In this document: in pieces, positions 37,519 to 48,790 of the stretch | How the letters are laid out: each line of letters opens with the position of its first letter | How positions within the stretch are numbered: position 1 is the stretch's first letter | Assembly (NCBI GenBank): GCA_030455605.1 | Contig: JAKDPD010000003.1 | Span: 1-64,000, forward strand | Origin: Lactobacillus sp. | GTDB taxonomy: Bacteria > Bacillota > Bacilli > Lactobacillales > Lactobacillaceae | Length of the DNA stretch: 64,000 nucleotides | Reading direction: 5' to 3' | The notes under the pieces: generated by a model | What the model saw: the letters and a program-made list of their open reading frames with translations, nothing else | What the model was told of the DNA's origin: nothing | Database searches by the model: none | Translations under genes and position numbers: made by a program

Positions 37519-37872
37519 TTAATCGTTCTTTTCAGAAACTACAACAACTACGTGGCTAGTCCGTTTGTTAATTGGAGAAGCCATCCCTTTAGCACGTGGA
37601 CGGAATCGCTTTAGAGTAGCGCCTTCGTTGACATAGGCTTCAGAGATATATAAGTTAGCACTCTCAAGATCGTAGTTGTGTTCTGCATTCGCAACAGCTG
37701 AATGCAGAACTTTCTTAACGATTGGGGAAGCAGCTCTAGGCGTAAATTCCAAGATTGCAAATGCTTCAGCAACACTCTTGCCGCGAATTAAATCAACAAC
37801 AAGACGTACTTTTCTAGCAGCAATACGAACAGTCTTTGCTTCAGCTCTTGCTGAACTAATTTGTTCTGCCAT
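37519..37872 (-). CDS. rplV: 50S ribosomal protein L22
   Basis: 117 residues. [27 protein letters not shown], then the extended loop near residues 80-95 ([24 protein letters not shown]) that lines the exit tunnel. No macrolide-type loop alteration is apparent. Confidence 0.98.
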   Translation of the reverse strand: MAEQISSARAEAKTVRIAARKVRLVVDLIRGKSVAEAFAILEFTPRAASPIVKKVLHSAVANAEHNYDLESANLYISEAYVNEGATLKRFRPRAKGMASPINKRTSHVVVVVSEKND

Positions 37873-37891
37873 TTAGATTGTTTCTCCTTCC

Positions 37892-38191
37892 TTACTTAGC
37901 TGGTACCGTGGTGGTAGTCGTGGTTGCTTTATCAGCAATTCTATGACCGCGGAATGTCCGAGTTGGGACAAATTCACCTAACTTATGACCAACCATGTCT
38001 TCAGTCACATAGACAGGAACATGTTTTCTACCATCGTAAACAGCTATCGTCAAGCCAACAAATGAAGGGAAAATAGTTGAACGACGAGACCAAGTCTTAA
38101 TAACTTGCTTCTTGTCTGCACTTGCTTGGGCATCAACCTTCTTCAAAAGTGAGGCATCTGCGAAAGGACCTTTTTTAATACTACGGCTCAT
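37892..38191 (-). CDS. rpsS: 30S ribosomal protein S19
   Basis: 99 residues. [49 protein letters not shown] and [12 protein letters not shown] are diagnostic. The last few residues (TTTTTVPAK) are a low-complexity tail. Confidence 0.98.
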   Translation of the reverse strand: MSRSIKKGPFADASLLKKVDAQASADKKQVIKTWSRRSTIFPSFVGLTIAVYDGRKHVPVYVTEDMVGHKLGEFVPTRTFRGHRIADKATTTTTTVPAK

Positions 38192-38209
38192 TAATTAACC
38201 CTCCTTCTA

Positions 38210-39046
38210 TTACTTGCTACCCTTACGGTGACGGATAATCAATTTCTCACTAGACTTCTTAGAATTACGCGTCTTAACCCCACGTGACTTCTTGCCCCAT
38301 GGTGTCATTGGTTGTGGACGACCAACTGGCGCCTTACCTTCACCACCACCATGTGGGTGATCGTTAGGGTTCATAACTGAACCACGAGATTGTGGACGTC
38401 TGCCTAACCAACGTGAACGACCAGCTTTACCTAATTGGATTAGTGAATGTTGTTCATTACCAACAGTACCGATAGTAGCACGGCAAGTACCAAGAACCTT
38501 ACGAACTTCACCAGATTGCAATCTAACTAAAACGTAGTTGCCATCAAGGCCAAGAACTTGAGCACTAGCACCAGCACTTCTAACCATCTGACCACCTTTA
38601 CCAGGTTTAAGCTCGATGTTATGAATTGACGTACCAGTTGGGATATTAGCTAATGGTAATGCATTACCAACCTTAATATCTGCTTCTGGACCTGATTCAA
38701 CAACTGTTCCTACAGTCAAGCCTTTAGGAGCTAAAATGTAAGTCTTAATACCATCGGTATAGTGTAACAATGCAATGTTTGCAGTCCGATTTGGATCGTA
38801 TTCAATTGTCTTCACAACTGCTTTAGCGTTATCTTTGTTACGCTTAAAATCAATAATACGATACTTTTGTTTGTGACCACCGCCACGGTGTCTTACTGTA
38901 ATATGACCATATGAGTTACGACCTGCAGTATGTGATTGAGATTCAAGCAAAGTCCGTTCTGGCTTGCTCGTAGTGATTTCTGCAAAGTCTGAAGAAGTCA
39001 TATTACGACGACCGTTAGTAGTTGGCTTGTAAACTTTAATAGCCAA
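38210..39046 (-). CDS. rplB: 50S ribosomal protein L2
   Basis: 278 residues. The C-terminal [14 protein letters not shown] segment near residue 230 is the conserved loop close to the peptidyl transferase centre. [18 protein letters not shown] and the [16 protein letters not shown] blocks are also normal. Initiation is at TTG (39046) behind [20 protein letters not shown] follows as in relatives. Confidence 0.98.
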   Translation of the reverse strand: MAIKVYKPTTNGRRNMTSSDFAEITTSKPERTLLESQSHTAGRNSYGHITVRHRGGGHKQKYRIIDFKRNKDNAKAVVKTIEYDPNRTANIALLHYTDGIKTYILAPKGLTVGTVVESGPEADIKVGNALPLANIPTGTSIHNIELKPGKGGQMVRSAGASAQVLGLDGNYVLVRLQSGEVRKVLGTCRATIGTVGNEQHSLIQLGKAGRSRWLGRRPQSRGSVMNPNDHPHGGGEGKAPVGRPQPMTPWGKKSRGVKTRNSKKSSEKLIIRHRKGSK

Positions 39047-39061
39047 TTATCTGACCTCCTA

Positions 39062-39364
39062 TTACTTTTTATCTGAATCTTCATTGCTGAAGATCTTAAT
39101 GTCATTAGAATCTTTAGTTAATGAAACAATAGCCTTACGACGACGAGCAGTCTTGCCAGTATAACGGCCTACTCGTTTATCCTTGCCACGAACATTCATA
39201 ATGTTAACGTGCTTTACCTTAACATCAAAAATTTCTTCGATTGCGACACGAACTTCTGTCTTAGTGGCAGTTAAAAGAACGTCGAAGGTGTACTTCTTAT
39301 CATCCATTAAGTTGGTAGATTGTTCAGTAACAACAGGTCTTAAAATGATATCGCGTGCGTCCAT
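39062..39364 (-). CDS. rplW: 50S ribosomal protein L23
   Basis: 100 residues. [20 protein letters not shown] and the [30 protein letters not shown] segment identify it. It forms the docking site for trigger factor and SRP at the exit tunnel. The ATG overlaps the rplD stop by one base (TAATG). Confidence 0.98.
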   Translation of the reverse strand: MDARDIILRPVVTEQSTNLMDDKKYTFDVLLTATKTEVRVAIEEIFDVKVKHVNIMNVRGKDKRVGRYTGKTARRRKAIVSLTKDSNDIKIFSNEDSDKK

Positions 39365-39981
39365 TAGGCCAATACCTCCTCAATTTTCTTCACTGCTGCT
39401 TGCGTTAACACGAGTTTGTCGTAGTTTACGGCATCAACTACATTGAGGCCGTTAGTTGGAACAACTTTAACGTTTGGCAAATTGTGAGCTGAAAGCTTGA
39501 TATTGTTGTCATCGCTGACAAGTAAAACCTTACCTTCAAGCTTCAAACCAGCCAACAGTGCAACTAGCTCTTTTGTCTTAGGTGCAGCTAACGTTAAACT
39601 GTCCAAGATTACTAATTCGTTATCAGCAAGCTTTTGTGAAAGGACAGACTTGATAGCCAAGCGACGTTGCTTTTTAGGCATGTTGTAGGCATATGAACGA
39701 GGGGTTGGTCCGAAGACAACACCACCGCCACGCCATTGTGGACTTCTGATAGAACCTTGACGTGCACGGCCAGTTCCCTTTTGTTTCCAAGGTTTCTTAC
39801 CGCCGCCACGAACTTCAGATCTGTTTTTAACTTTTGAAGTTCCTTGACGCTGACCAGCTCTTTGTCTAAGAATTGCATCGAATAGGACGCTCTCATTAGG
39901 CTCAATTGCGAACACTTCGTCGTTTAAGGTAACTTCACCAGAAGCTTTTCCGTTTTGATCGATTACTTTTAAATTAGCCAT
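39364..39981 (-). CDS. rplD: 50S ribosomal protein L4
   Basis: 205 residues. The long loop that reaches the exit tunnel is complete near residues 45-95 ([39 protein letters not shown] and [14 protein letters not shown]). It lies between rplC and rplW. In E. coli L4 autoregulates the S10 operon; nothing here shows that control. Confidence 0.98.
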   Translation of the reverse strand: MANLKVIDQNGKASGEVTLNDEVFAIEPNESVLFDAILRQRAGQRQGTSKVKNRSEVRGGGKKPWKQKGTGRARQGSIRSPQWRGGGVVFGPTPRSYAYNMPKKQRRLAIKSVLSQKLADNELVILDSLTLAAPKTKELVALLAGLKLEGKVLLVSDDNNIKLSAHNLPNVKVVPTNGLNVVDAVNYDKLVLTQAAVKKIEEVLA

Positions 39982-39995
39982 TTATGTCCTCCTCC

Positions 39996-40625
39996 CTATT
40001 TAGTAGCTTTAGAAGCTGACTTAACAACAATTAATGAATTCTTAGCACCAGGTACATTGCCCTTAACAAGTAAAACATTCTTGTCAGCAACTACCTTTTC
40101 GATAACTAAGTTTTCGATGGTAACTTTCTTCACACCCATGTGTCCTGGTAATTTTTTACCCTTTGGTACACGGTTAATGATTGAACCCATTGAACCAGGG
40201 ATTCGGTGGTAACGTGAACCATGCGTTTCAGGACCTCTTGATTGGTGATGACGCTTGATGTTACCTTGGTACCCATGACCTCTTGTAATTCCAGTGACGT
40301 TAACTGCGTCGCCTTCCTTAAATGTGTCAACAGTGACTTCTGAGCCCACTTTATAGTCCTTAAGCTCAACCCCGTTGATTTCACGAATGAAGCGCTTAGG
40401 CGTGGTCTCTGCTTTTTCAGCATGGCCTTTTTCTGGTTTGTTGCTCAAAACTTCACGCTTGTCTTGGTAACCTAGTTGAACAGCTTCATAGCCGTCTGAT
40501 TCAACCGTCTTCACTTGCAAAACAACGTTTGGCGTTGCTTCAACAACTGTGACGGGAACCAGGATACCATCTTTGTTGAAGACTTGAGTCATACCGACTT
40601 TTCTTCCTAAGATTCCTTTGGTCAT
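39996..40625 (-). CDS. rplC: 50S ribosomal protein L3
   Basis: 209 residues. [49 protein letters not shown] and [15 protein letters not shown] are canonical; the middle loop points to the peptidyl transferase centre. Second gene of the S10 operon. Confidence 0.98.
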   Translation of the reverse strand: MTKGILGRKVGMTQVFNKDGILVPVTVVEATPNVVLQVKTVESDGYEAVQLGYQDKREVLSNKPEKGHAEKAETTPKRFIREINGVELKDYKVGSEVTVDTFKEGDAVNVTGITRGHGYQGNIKRHHQSRGPETHGSRYHRIPGSMGSIINRVPKGKKLPGHMGVKKVTIENLVIEKVVADKNVLLVKGNVPGAKNSLIVVKSASKATK

Positions 40626-40650
40626 GTTTACACCTCTCTCTATTTAAAAA

Positions 40651-40959
40651 TTACAGCTTAATTTCGATGTTGACACCACTTGGTAGATCGAGTTTCATTA
40701 ATGAATCAACTGTTTTAGGAGTTGGATTCAAAATATCGATTAAGCGCTTGTGGGTGCGCATCTCAAATTGTTCACGTGAATCCTTGTTCTTATGTGGGGA
40801 ACGCAGAACCGTGAATAAGGTTCTCTCTGTTGGAAGTGGAACTGGACCAGAAATTTCTGCACCCGTTCTCTTCGCAGTAGCTACTATCTTAGCAGCTGAT
40901 TCATCGAGAATACCATGTTCGTATGACTTAAGTCTGATACGAATTGATTGACTTGCCAT
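40651..40959 (-). CDS. rpsJ: 30S ribosomal protein S10
   Basis: 102 residues. [63 protein letters not shown] are diagnostic. ATG follows AAGGAGG. It is the first gene of the S10 operon, behind a long leader, and is also a NusB partner in rRNA antitermination. Confidence 0.98.
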   Translation of the reverse strand: MASQSIRIRLKSYEHGILDESAAKIVATAKRTGAEISGPVPLPTERTLFTVLRSPHKNKDSREQFEMRTHKRLIDILNPTPKTVDSLMKLDLPSGVNIEIKL

Positions 40960-41123
40960 AAAATTACCTCCTTGGCGTCTTCTTTAAAAGATGACTAGCT
41001 CAGCAAAAATTTCCCGGTACGCTCCTGTGGCAATGCAGCCGGGCGTGCCGCAACCTCTTGCATCACCGCTACAACAATTACGTGCAAAAGGGCATAGTTG
41101 TCCTTAACAAATGCACTTCTACC

Positions 41124-41152
41124 AGTATAGCGAATCAAGCCTTAAAGCGCAA
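41124..41152 (-). promoter_or_regulatory. Promoter of the S10 operon
   Basis: TTGCGC (41147-41152) and TATACT (41124-41129) on the minus strand are exactly 17 bases apart. The -35 lies inside an inverted repeat AAGCCTT-7 bases-AAGGCTT (41138-41158), a possible operator or a coincidence. Confidence 0.75.
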
Positions 41153-41171
41153 GGCTTTAGGCGCTTTTTTT

Positions 41172-41204
41172 GACAAAAAAAGCGCTGCTGGCTTAACCAA
41201 CAAC
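41172..41204 (-). terminator. Terminator of the str operon (after fusA)
   Basis: The stem GTTGTTGG / CCAGCAGC (8 bp with two G-U pairs) with loop TTAAG is followed by GCGC and a T7 run on the minus strand, about 58 bases past the fusA stop. Confidence 0.65.
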
Positions 41205-41262
41205 TCGATTCTTTTTTTAAAATTTTTTATTAAATTGATAACTTTCAAGCGAAGCAGCTGAT

Positions 41263-43356
41263 TTATTCAACGTTGCCACCACGTTTTTTAATGATGTCGG
41301 CTTGAATTGATTTTGGACATGGTGAGTAGTGATCAAAGACCATCGTGAAGGTCCCACGACCTTGCGTGGATGACCGTAAAGTAGTCGCATACCCAAACAT
41401 TTCTGACAATGGTACCATGGCGTTCAACACCTTAGCACCAGCACGGTCTTCCATACCCTCCATCGTTCCCCGACGAGCAGTAATAGACCCCATAACATCA
41501 CCTAAGTAATCTTCTGGTGTAATAACTTGAACCTTCATAATTGGTTCCAAGATAACCGCACCAGCTTTATTAGCAGCGTTACGTAAGGCAAGTGAAGCAG
41601 CAACCTTGAAGGCAGCTTCAGATGAGTCGACTTCATGGTAACTACCGTCATAAAGCTTAGCCTTAACATCGATTAATGGGTAGCCAGCCAATACACCATT
41701 CTTCATGGCTTCTTGCAGACCAGCATCAACGGAAGGAATATATTCACGCGGAACAACCCCACCGACAATGCCATCTTCAAATTCGTAGCCCTTACCTTCT
41801 TCGTTTGGTGTAAATTCGATCCAAACGTCACCATATTGACCCTTACCACCAGATTGACGAACAAACTTACCTTGTGATTTAGCAGCCTTGGTGAAGGTTT
41901 CACGATAAGCAACTTGTGGTTCACCAATAGTGGCTTCAACGTGGAATTCACGCTTCATCCGTTCAACCATGATGTCCAAGTGTAACTCACCCATACCGGC
42001 AATCAAAGTTTGACCAGTTTCAGAGTTAGTCTCAGCTCTGAAAGTTGGGTCTTCTTCAGTCAGTTTTTGTAAAGCAATATCAAGTTTGTCACGATCAGCC
42101 TTTGATTTAGGCTCGATTGAAACTTGGATAACTGGGTCTGGCACATCCAAACTTTCCAAAATTAATGGATGGTCAGGAGCGGTTAATGAGTCACCGGTAG
42201 TGGTGTTCTTCAAGCCAATCGCACCGGCAATATCACCAGAGAAGACTTCAGAGATTTCAGTCCGAGAGTTCGCATGCATTTGTAGCAAACGACCAACCCG
42301 TTCACGTGAATTCTTCGTTGCATTCAAAACGTATGAACCAGATTGCAATGAACCCGTATATACCCGGATAAAGGTCAGCCGACCAACAAATGGGTCAGTA
42401 GCAATCTTGAAGGCCAAAGCTGAGAATGGTTGATCGTCATCAGCCAACAACTCAACTTCTTCACCTGATTTAGGATCATGCGCAATATAAGGCTTCACAT
42501 CAAGTGGTGATGGTAAGTAATCAACCACACCATCTAGCATCATTTGGACACCCTTGTTCTTGAAGGCTGAACCAGCAAAGACTGGGAAAAACTTCAATTC
42601 CAAGGTAGCTTTACGGATAGCAACCTTGATTTCGTCATTAGAAATTTCTTGACCTTCAAGATATTTCTCCATAACACTATCATCAACATCAGCTACCGCT
42701 TCAATTAATTGGCTACGACGCTTAAGTGCTTCTTCCTTGTATTCGTCAGGAACTGGAATCGTATCCCAATCAGAACCAAGTTTATCTTCGTCATAAACAT
42801 CCGCTACCATATCAATTAAGTCAATGACACCAGCAAACTGATCTTCAGCACCGATTGGCATTTGGACTGCATGTGCATTGGCATTAAGGCGCTCATGTAA
42901 GGTCTTAACAGAGTAATCGAAGTTCGCACCAATCTTATCCATCTTGTTGACGAATACGATACGTGGTACACCATAGTTTTCAGCTTGGCGCCAAACATTT
43001 TCGGTTTGAGGTTCAACACCTGATTGGGCATCAAGTACGGTTACCGCACCATCAAGCACCCGCAGAGAACGTTCAACTTCAATCGTAAAGTCGACGTGTC
43101 CTGGCGTATCAATAATATTGATACGGTGGTCTTTCCATTGTGCAGTAGTAGCTGCAGAAGTAATGGTAATCCCACGTTCTTTTTCTTCGTCCATCCAGTC
43201 CATTTGTGAATCCCCTTCATGGGTTTCACCAATTTTGTGGATTTTACCAGTATAGTAAAGAATACGTTCAGTGGTCGTGGTCTTACCGGCATCGATATGG
43301 GCCATAATACCAATATTACGCGTATCCTTTAGTGGAAATTCACGCTTATTAGCCAT
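41263..43356 (-). CDS. fusA: Elongation factor G
   Basis: A 697-residue translational GTPase that drives translocation and, with RRF, ribosome recycling. The G1 motif AHIDAGKTT is near residue 20. G2 is in [11 protein letters not shown]3 is DTPGHVDF and G4 is VNKMDK. Domains II to V follow to the C-terminus, including [18 protein letters not shown]. Third gene of the str operon; tuf is not in the operon, as is common in lactobacilli. Confidence 0.98.
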   Translation of the reverse strand: MANKREFPLKDTRNIGIMAHIDAGKTTTTERILYYTGKIHKIGETHEGDSQMDWMDEEKERGITITSAATTAQWKDHRINIIDTPGHVDFTIEVERSLRVLDGAVTVLDAQSGVEPQTENVWRQAENYGVPRIVFVNKMDKIGANFDYSVKTLHERLNANAHAVQMPIGAEDQFAGVIDLIDMVADVYDEDKLGSDWDTIPVPDEYKEEALKRRSQLIEAVADVDDSVMEKYLEGQEISNDEIKVAIRKATLELKFFPVFAGSAFKNKGVQMMLDGVVDYLPSPLDVKPYIAHDPKSGEEVELLADDDQPFSALAFKIATDPFVGRLTFIRVYTGSLQSGSYVLNATKNSRERVGRLLQMHANSRTEISEVFSGDIAGAIGLKNTTTGDSLTAPDHPLILESLDVPDPVIQVSIEPKSKADRDKLDIALQKLTEEDPTFRAETNSETGQTLIAGMGELHLDIMVERMKREFHVEATIGEPQVAYRETFTKAAKSQGKFVRQSGGKGQYGDVWIEFTPNEEGKGYEFEDGIVGGVVPREYIPSVDAGLQEAMKNGVLAGYPLIDVKAKLYDGSYHEVDSSEAAFKVAASLALRNAANKAGAVILEPIMKVQVITPEDYLGDVMGSITARRGTMEGMEDRAGAKVLNAMVPLSEMFGYATTLRSSTQGRGTFTMVFDHYSPCPKSIQADIIKKRGGNVE

Positions 43357-43386
43357 AAATTTGTTTTCTCCTTAAAAGACTAGTAA

Positions 43387-43857
43387 TTAGAAGCGGTAGT
43401 GTGCAAAGGCACGGTTAGCTTCAGCCATACGATGAACATCTTCACGTTTCTTGACTGCAGAACCAGTGTTGTTGGATGCATCAATCACTTCATTAGCTAA
43501 ACGTTCATCCATGGTATGTTCATTACGTAAACGTGCGTATGAAACTAACCATCTCAAGCCAAGAGTAGTTCTACGTTCAGGACGAACTTCAACTGGGATT
43601 TGGTAGTTAGAACCACCAATCCGGCGAGCTCTAACTTCAAGTACTGGCATAATGTTGTTCATAGCAGTATCAAAGACGTCAATTGGCTCTTTACCAGTCT
43701 TTTCTTTAACAATATCAAAGGCGTCATACAGAATTGATGATGCCTTTGCACGTTTACCATCGACCATTAAGTGGTTAATTAACTTCGTTACTAGCTTTGA
43801 GTTGTAAACTGGATCTGCTAACAATTCTCGCTTAGCTACATGACCTTTTCTTGGCAT
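43387..43857 (-). CDS. rpsG: 30S ribosomal protein S7
   Basis: 156 residues. [50 protein letters not shown] and [12 protein letters not shown] are diagnostic. It binds the 3' major domain of 16S rRNA at the E site. It lies between rpsL and fusA. Confidence 0.98.
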   Translation of the reverse strand: MPRKGHVAKRELLADPVYNSKLVTKLINHLMVDGKRAKASSILYDAFDIVKEKTGKEPIDVFDTAMNNIMPVLEVRARRIGGSNYQIPVEVRPERRTTLGLRWLVSYARLRNEHTMDERLANEVIDASNNTGSAVKKREDVHRMAEANRAFAHYRF

Positions 43858-43872
43858 TGTTTAAGTCCTCCC

Positions 43873-44280
43873 TTAGGCTTTCTTTGCACCGTACTTAGAA
43901 CGGCTTTGTTTTCTACCATCAACACCGGCAGTATCAAGCGCACCACGGACAATATGGTAACGAACACCAGGAAGGTCCTTAACACGACCGCCACGGATTA
44001 AGACAACCGAGTGTTCTTGCAAGTTATGACCTTCGCCTGGGATATAAGCCGTAACTTCAATTAAGTTTGATAAACGGACACGGGCATACTTACGTAAAGC
44101 TGAGTTAGGCTTCTTTGGTGTCATCGTGCCGACACGAGTTGCAACCCCACGCATTTGTGGTGCTGGATTAGCAACGAGCTCACGTTTCATTGAGTTGTAA
44201 CCAAAGTTCAACGCTGGTGACTTTGACTTAGTCGTCTTTGAATGACGGCCTTTTCTTACCAATTGATTGATAGTTGGCAT
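43873..44280 (-). CDS. rpsL: 30S ribosomal protein S12
   Basis: 135 residues, including the Gram-positive insertion near 20-40. The decoding-centre lysines known from streptomycin resistance are in the wild-type context (KKPNSALRK near residue 56 and [11 protein letters not shown] near 101). First gene of the str operon, with a promoter about 100 bases upstream. Confidence 0.98.
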   Translation of the reverse strand: MPTINQLVRKGRHSKTTKSKSPALNFGYNSMKRELVANPAPQMRGVATRVGTMTPKKPNSALRKYARVRLSNLIEVTAYIPGEGHNLQEHSVVLIRGGRVKDLPGVRYHIVRGALDTAGVDGRKQSRSKYGAKKA

Positions 44281-44373
44281 TAAAGTTTTCCTCCTAATAA
44301 TTAATCATTTTGTTCACACATCCGGGAGTTTCTTTTTTACTCGACAGAAGTTGTATAAAAACATACAAATGAT

Positions 44374-44401
44374 ATTTTACGCCAATTTGAATTTTAAGCA
44401 A
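44374..44401 (-). promoter_or_regulatory. Promoter of the str operon
   Basis: TTGCTT (44396-44401) and TAAAAT (44374-44379) on the minus strand are 16 bases apart, upstream of rpsL. It lies close to and divergent from a comC promoter. Confidence 0.6.
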
Positions 44402-44416
44402 CTTTTTTTGCTAATA

Positions 44417-44446
44417 TTGTCCCTTTGGCTACTTTTTTCCTAAAAT
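44417..44446 (+). promoter_or_regulatory. Candidate promoter of the prepilin peptidase gene
   Basis: TTGTCC (44417-44422) and TAAAAT (44441-44446) on the plus strand are 18 bases apart and about 40 bases before the ATG. No streptococcal-type competence box (TACGAATA) is present. Confidence 0.45.
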
Positions 44447-44485
44447 TTAATGTCAAGTCCGTAAAGTAAGATTGGAGGTACTTTA

Positions 44486-45067
44486 ATGTTGAAACTTATC
44501 CAATTTTTTTGTGGGCTTTGCTTGGGACCAATGCTGCTACACATCAGTCAGCCTTGGCCCACTGACCAGCTATTACCAGATGATAGCCAAATGCCATGGC
44601 CACATGCTGTCGTTAGTCTTGCCACCGGCATCATCTTTTATCAACTACCAATTTGGGAACTCGCCCAGTGGCCTGAGCTCATCTTCCTAAATAGTTTGCT
44701 GATCATGGCCTTAATGGACTATCAAACTCAAAGTTTTGAAGCTCGATGGCTTATTCCAGCTGTTTTAACCGCTAGCTACCAATTTTTATTAGCGCCTAAG
44801 TGGACAGAGCTCGAGTGGTTATTATGGCTACCAATCATGCTCTTTTTGCTCGGTGCTCATTGGCTTAATCAATTAGGCGGCGGGGACATCTGGATTTACG
44901 GTCTACTTGCCCTCTTTTACGGGCCACTGGTCGCTAACCAGCTTTTGCTACTAGCTGCTTGTTTGCTAATATTCACTACTGTTTGGCATCCCCATGATGC
45001 CACAAGACATTATCCACTCTTGCCATTTCTTTATTTAGCAGTGTTAGTACATCATCTTGGCCATTAA
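44486..45067 (+). CDS. Prepilin peptidase (A24 family, ComC-like)
   Basis: A 193-residue polytopic membrane aspartic protease with about seven hydrophobic stretches. The two catalytic aspartates are Asp78 in ALMDYQTQ and Asp134 in QLGGGDIWIY (GxGD motif). Such enzymes cleave leaders of type IV-like competence pilins (ComGC type). The N-terminal region is short and lacks the Cys-pair cytoplasmic methyltransferase domain of classical PilD. ATG follows GGAGGT. The gene is plus-strand, lone between the str operon and rpoC, ending at a shared terminator. Competence function is inferred from family, not shown by neighbouring pilin genes. Confidence 0.85.
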   Translation: MLKLIQFFCGLCLGPMLLHISQPWPTDQLLPDDSQMPWPHAVVSLATGIIFYQLPIWELAQWPELIFLNSLLIMALMDYQTQSFEARWLIPAVLTASYQFLLAPKWTELEWLLWLPIMLFLLGAHWLNQLGGGDIWIYGLLALFYGPLVANQLLLLAACLLIFTTVWHPHDATRHYPLLPFLYLAVLVHHLGH

Positions 45068-45104
45068 AAAAGGCGTTCTATCGTATCGATAGAACGCCTT
45101 TTAC
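45066..45104. terminator. Bidirectional terminator between comC-type gene and rpoC
   Basis: The stem AAAAGGCGTTCTATCG / CGATAGAACGCCTTTT has a 3-base loop and serves two convergent genes. Confidence 0.92.
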
Positions 45105-45115
45105 TATATCAAATG

Positions 45116-48100
45116 CTATTTATCGCTCACTTTTTCAGCAGCCTTCATTTGCTTTTCGATATCGGCAATTGAATAAACTGAATCAGCATGATCGACATTT
45201 GCTTTAACACCCATGTCACGGTAAATTGGCATCCCAGTACCAGCAGGGATAATCTTACCAATAATGACATTTTCTTTCAGACCTAATAATGGGTCATTCT
45301 TACCACGAATTGAGGCATCTGTTAATACCCGCGTCGTCTCTTGGAAGGAGGCAGCAGACAAGAAACTGTTCGTTTCCAGGGCAGCCTTCGTAATCCCCAA
45401 GATGACACTTTGACCAGTAGCAGGAATGCCACCAGAGATAATAACGGCCTTATTACGGTCTCTAAACTGGTTAATGTCCATCACTTCACCCGGTAAGATA
45501 TCGGTCTCACCTGGATCAAGGACACGAACCTTTTGTAACATTTGACGCGTGAGGACTTCGACATGCTTGTCAGCAATGTCAACCCCTTGCATCCGGTAAG
45601 CTTTTTGAACTTCAGCCAAGATATATTTTTCAGTTGTTAAGGTATCAGTGACTTGAATTAATTCCTTAGGGTCAACTGAACCTAAAGTCAGCTTATCACC
45701 GCGACGCACGGTATCACCTTCAGCGACAGCTACAGACGCAGTATAGGCAACGCTGTAGCTACGCGTATCAATCTTACCCTTAACGGTAATTTCGCGCGTA
45801 TGTTCAGCAGGGTTCTCTTGAATAGCACCGATGACACCATCAACTTCAGTGATTGTGGCACGTCCCTTAGGATTACGTGCTTCAAACAATTCTTGCACAC
45901 GTGGTAACCCTTGGGTGATATCTTCAGCACCGGCAACCCCACCATTATGGAAAGTCCGCAGGGTTAATTGCGTCCCTGGTTCACCAATTGATTGAGCGGC
46001 AACCGTTCCGACTGCTTCACCGACTTCAACTTCTTCACCAGTGGCTAAGTTCATGCCGTAACATTTCCGACAAACCCCATGTGAACAATCACAGGTTAAG
46101 ATTGAACGAATCTTGACTTGCTTGACACCAGCAGCAACGACCGCACGTGACAGCTTCTCGTCCATCATCGTATCATCAGGCACAATGGTTTCACCCGTAG
46201 CTGGATCTTTGATGGTTTCAGCAGAGTAACGGCCAAGCAAACGATCGAACAATGGTTCAATCATTTCATCGCCTTCCATAATAGCTTGAACTGTGATACC
46301 ACGATCGGTCCCACAATCGTCCTCACGAATGATGACATCTTGAGCCACATCGACTAACCGACGCGTTAAGTAACCAGATTGCGCCGTCTTCAAGGCCGTA
46401 TCAGTCATTCCCTTTCGAGCACCATGAGTGGACATGAACAGTTCTAGCACTGATAAGCCCTCTTTAAAGTTCGAAGTAACTGGAATTTCAAATAGTCCAC
46501 CGTTAGGCGTCGCCATCAAGCCACGCATCCCAGCTAATTGCGTAAAGTTAGAAATGTTACCACGGGCACCAGAGTCGGCCATGATGGTAATTGGGTTACG
46601 TGGATCATAAATCTGCGCAATTTCATTTTGAACTTCATCTTTACATTGGTTCCAAATGCTAATGACGCGATCATGGCGTTCTTCTTCAGTAATTAAACCA
46701 CGTCTGAATTGCTTGGAAACTGTGTCAACCTTCTTATGAGCAATAGCTACCTTATCATCCTTATCAGCAATCTCAGGAACATCAGTCATCCCAATGGTAA
46801 TACCTGAAGTTGTTGAGGCAGTGTAGCCCAATTCTTTCAAGTCATCGAGGTATTCAGAAGTCCGCTGTACCTTGTAGTACTTGTAGATGTTGGCAATTGA
46901 ATCAGATAAGAAACTACTCTTGAATGGTGTCTTGATTAAATCATCAGCCACATCGTCAATCCGTTCAGAAACCTTTTCACCAGCACGTAAGAAGTATTTA
47001 GCAGTTAGCGGATGGTTCAAGTTTTCTTCAGTCGGTTCATTCAGATAGAAGTAATCTTTCGGGAAAATTTGATTAAAGACCACTTTACCATAAGTCGTAA
47101 TGAAGATGCCGTGTTCATAACCCTTCGGCCATGGCTTATCTGGCATCGAATCAGCAGCAATCCCAACAATCGTATGGTAGTGAATATCGCCATTCGCATA
47201 GGCTAGGGTTGCTTCAGCTGGTGAGCTAAAGACCATACCCTGACCCTCACGGCCAGTTTCAGCTTGCGTTAACCAATAATTTCCTAACACCACGTCTTGT
47301 GATGGCGTCACAATTGGCTTACCATCTTTTGGTGCCAAAATATGGTGGGCAGCGAGCATCAATAAGCGTGATTCAGCGACGGCTTCATCAGATAATGGCA
47401 CATGGATGGCCATTTGGTCCCCATCAAAGTCGGCATTGTAGGCTTCACAAGCCAGCGGATGAAGACGAATAGACTTACCTGGAACTAATACTGGCTCAAA
47501 GGCTTGCACACTCAGACGGTGTAAAGTAGGTGCCCGGTTCAAAAGAACTGGACGCTCCTTAATCACGTCTTCTAGCACATCCCAAATATCATCATCTTCA
47601 CGATCAATCTTGCGTTTGGCATTCTTGATATTAGAAGCAATCCCGCGTTTAACAAGTTCGTGCAACATGAACGGCTTGAAAAGTTCCAATGCCATTGGAC
47701 GTGGGACCCCACATTGATAAAACTTCAGTTTAGATGAGACATCGATAACTGAACGACCAGAATAATCGACCCGCTTACCAAGTAAGTTCTGGCGGAACCG
47801 GCCTTGCTTCCCTTTCAACATGTGTGAAAGGGATTTTAATGGTCGGTTACCTGGCCCTACAACCGGACGACCACGACGACCATTATCAATTAACGCATCG
47901 ACTGCTTCTTGCAACATCCGTTTTTCATTTTGGACTATGATATTAGGCGCATTTAAATCAAGCAGACGCTTCAATCGGTTGTTACGGTTAATGACCCGAC
48001 GGTACAAATCGTTTAAATCAGATGTGGCAAAACGACCACCTTCTAGTTGCACCATTGGTCGCAAATCTGGCGGAATAACTGGAACAGCATCCATTACCAT

Positions 48101-48775
48101 CCATTCTGGCTCATTGCCAGAATCCTTGAAGGCATCCAAAATATCCAAACGACGAATGGCACGAGTCCGTTTTTGACCTGTTGCACTCTGGAGCTGCTTC
48201 TTTAAGTCGACCACTTCTTGTTCAAGGTCAACTTTCCTCAACAAGTCCCGAATAGCTTCAGCACCCATCTTAGCAGTGAAACGCTTGCCGTATTTAGCCT
48301 TTTGTTCACGATATTCGGCTTCAGTTAATAACTGCTTAGGTTCAAGCTCAGTATCACCATTGTCAATGACAATGTAAGCGGCGAAATAAATGACTTCTTC
48401 TAATAAACGTGGTGAAATATCGAGGACTAAACCCATCCGTGATGGGATACCTTTGAAGTACCAAATATGCGTTACCGGAGCGGCCAATTCAATATGACCC
48501 ATCCGCTCACGTCTTACTTTAGCAGAGGTGACCTCAACCCCACATCGATCACAGACGATACCGCGGTATCTGATTCCCTTGTACTTACCACAGGCACAAG
48601 CCCAATCCTTGGTTGGCCCAAAGATTCGCTCGTCAAATAACCCATCTTTTTCTGGTTTCAAAGTACGGTAGTTGATGGTCTCAGGCTTTTTAACTTCACC
48701 ATATGACCAACTTCTAATCTTGTTGGGTGAAGCAAGACCTATTTGCATACTTTCAAACTTGTTTATATCGATCAA
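45116..48775 (-). CDS. rpoC: DNA-directed RNA polymerase subunit beta'
   Basis: A 1219-residue subunit. The N-terminal zinc finger is [20 protein letters not shown] near residues 60-78. The active-site magnesium aspartates are in NADFDGDQM near 450. A second zinc cluster is [13 protein letters not shown] near residue 890, followed by the trigger-loop region ([22 protein letters not shown]). It follows rpoB after 15 bases. Length and features are those of a functional enzyme. Confidence 0.98.
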   Translation of the reverse strand: MIDINKFESMQIGLASPNKIRSWSYGEVKKPETINYRTLKPEKDGLFDERIFGPTKDWACACGKYKGIRYRGIVCDRCGVEVTSAKVRRERMGHIELAAPVTHIWYFKGIPSRMGLVLDISPRLLEEVIYFAAYIVIDNGDTELEPKQLLTEAEYREQKAKYGKRFTAKMGAEAIRDLLRKVDLEQEVVDLKKQLQSATGQKRTRAIRRLDILDAFKDSGNEPEWMVMDAVPVIPPDLRPMVQLEGGRFATSDLNDLYRRVINRNNRLKRLLDLNAPNIIVQNEKRMLQEAVDALIDNGRRGRPVVGPGNRPLKSLSHMLKGKQGRFRQNLLGKRVDYSGRSVIDVSSKLKFYQCGVPRPMALELFKPFMLHELVKRGIASNIKNAKRKIDREDDDIWDVLEDVIKERPVLLNRAPTLHRLSVQAFEPVLVPGKSIRLHPLACEAYNADFDGDQMAIHVPLSDEAVAESRLLMLAAHHILAPKDGKPIVTPSQDVVLGNYWLTQAETGREGQGMVFSSPAEATLAYANGDIHYHTIVGIAADSMPDKPWPKGYEHGIFITTYGKVVFNQIFPKDYFYLNEPTEENLNHPLTAKYFLRAGEKVSERIDDVADDLIKTPFKSSFLSDSIANIYKYYKVQRTSEYLDDLKELGYTASTTSGITIGMTDVPEIADKDDKVAIAHKKVDTVSKQFRRGLITEEERHDRVISIWNQCKDEVQNEIAQIYDPRNPITIMADSGARGNISNFTQLAGMRGLMATPNGGLFEIPVTSNFKEGLSVLELFMSTHGARKGMTDTALKTAQSGYLTRRLVDVAQDVIIREDDCGTDRGITVQAIMEGDEMIEPLFDRLLGRYSAETIKDPATGETIVPDDTMMDEKLSRAVVAAGVKQVKIRSILTCDCSHGVCRKCYGMNLATGEEVEVGEAVGTVAAQSIGEPGTQLTLRTFHNGGVAGAEDITQGLPRVQELFEARNPKGRATITEVDGVIGAIQENPAEHTREITVKGKIDTRSYSVAYTASVAVAEGDTVRRGDKLTLGSVDPKELIQVTDTLTTEKYILAEVQKAYRMQGVDIADKHVEVLTRQMLQKVRVLDPGETDILPGEVMDINQFRDRNKAVIISGGIPATGQSVILGITKAALETNSFLSAASFQETTRVLTDASIRGKNDPLLGLKENVIIGKIIPAGTGMPIYRDMGVKANVDHADSVYSIADIEKQMKAAEKVSDK

Positions 48776-48790
48776 AAGTTTAACCTCCTT

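Larger units (their letters stand above)
40960..41262 (-). other. 303-base gap between fusA and rpsJ: terminator, promoter and leader
   Basis: Read on the minus strand this gap holds a fusA terminator, a hairpin that overlaps it, the S10 promoter and a leader of roughly 155 bases before rpsJ. The leader has GC-rich stretches (GGTTGCGGCACGCCCGGC and GGAGCGTACCGGG) that could fold, but no known leader motif was recognised. No gene was found in it; a plus-strand open frame there lacks a ribosome binding site. Confidence 0.7.

Noticed and set aside
41058-41261. Open frame on the plus strand between rpsJ and fusA
   Set aside because: It runs across a promoter and terminators, has no ribosome binding site and no similarity to known proteins.
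44400-44485. A competence sigma factor box upstream of the prepilin peptidase gene
   Set aside because: The streptococcal TACGAATA box is absent and an ordinary sigma-A-like promoter pair is present; the box of this lineage is not known to me.
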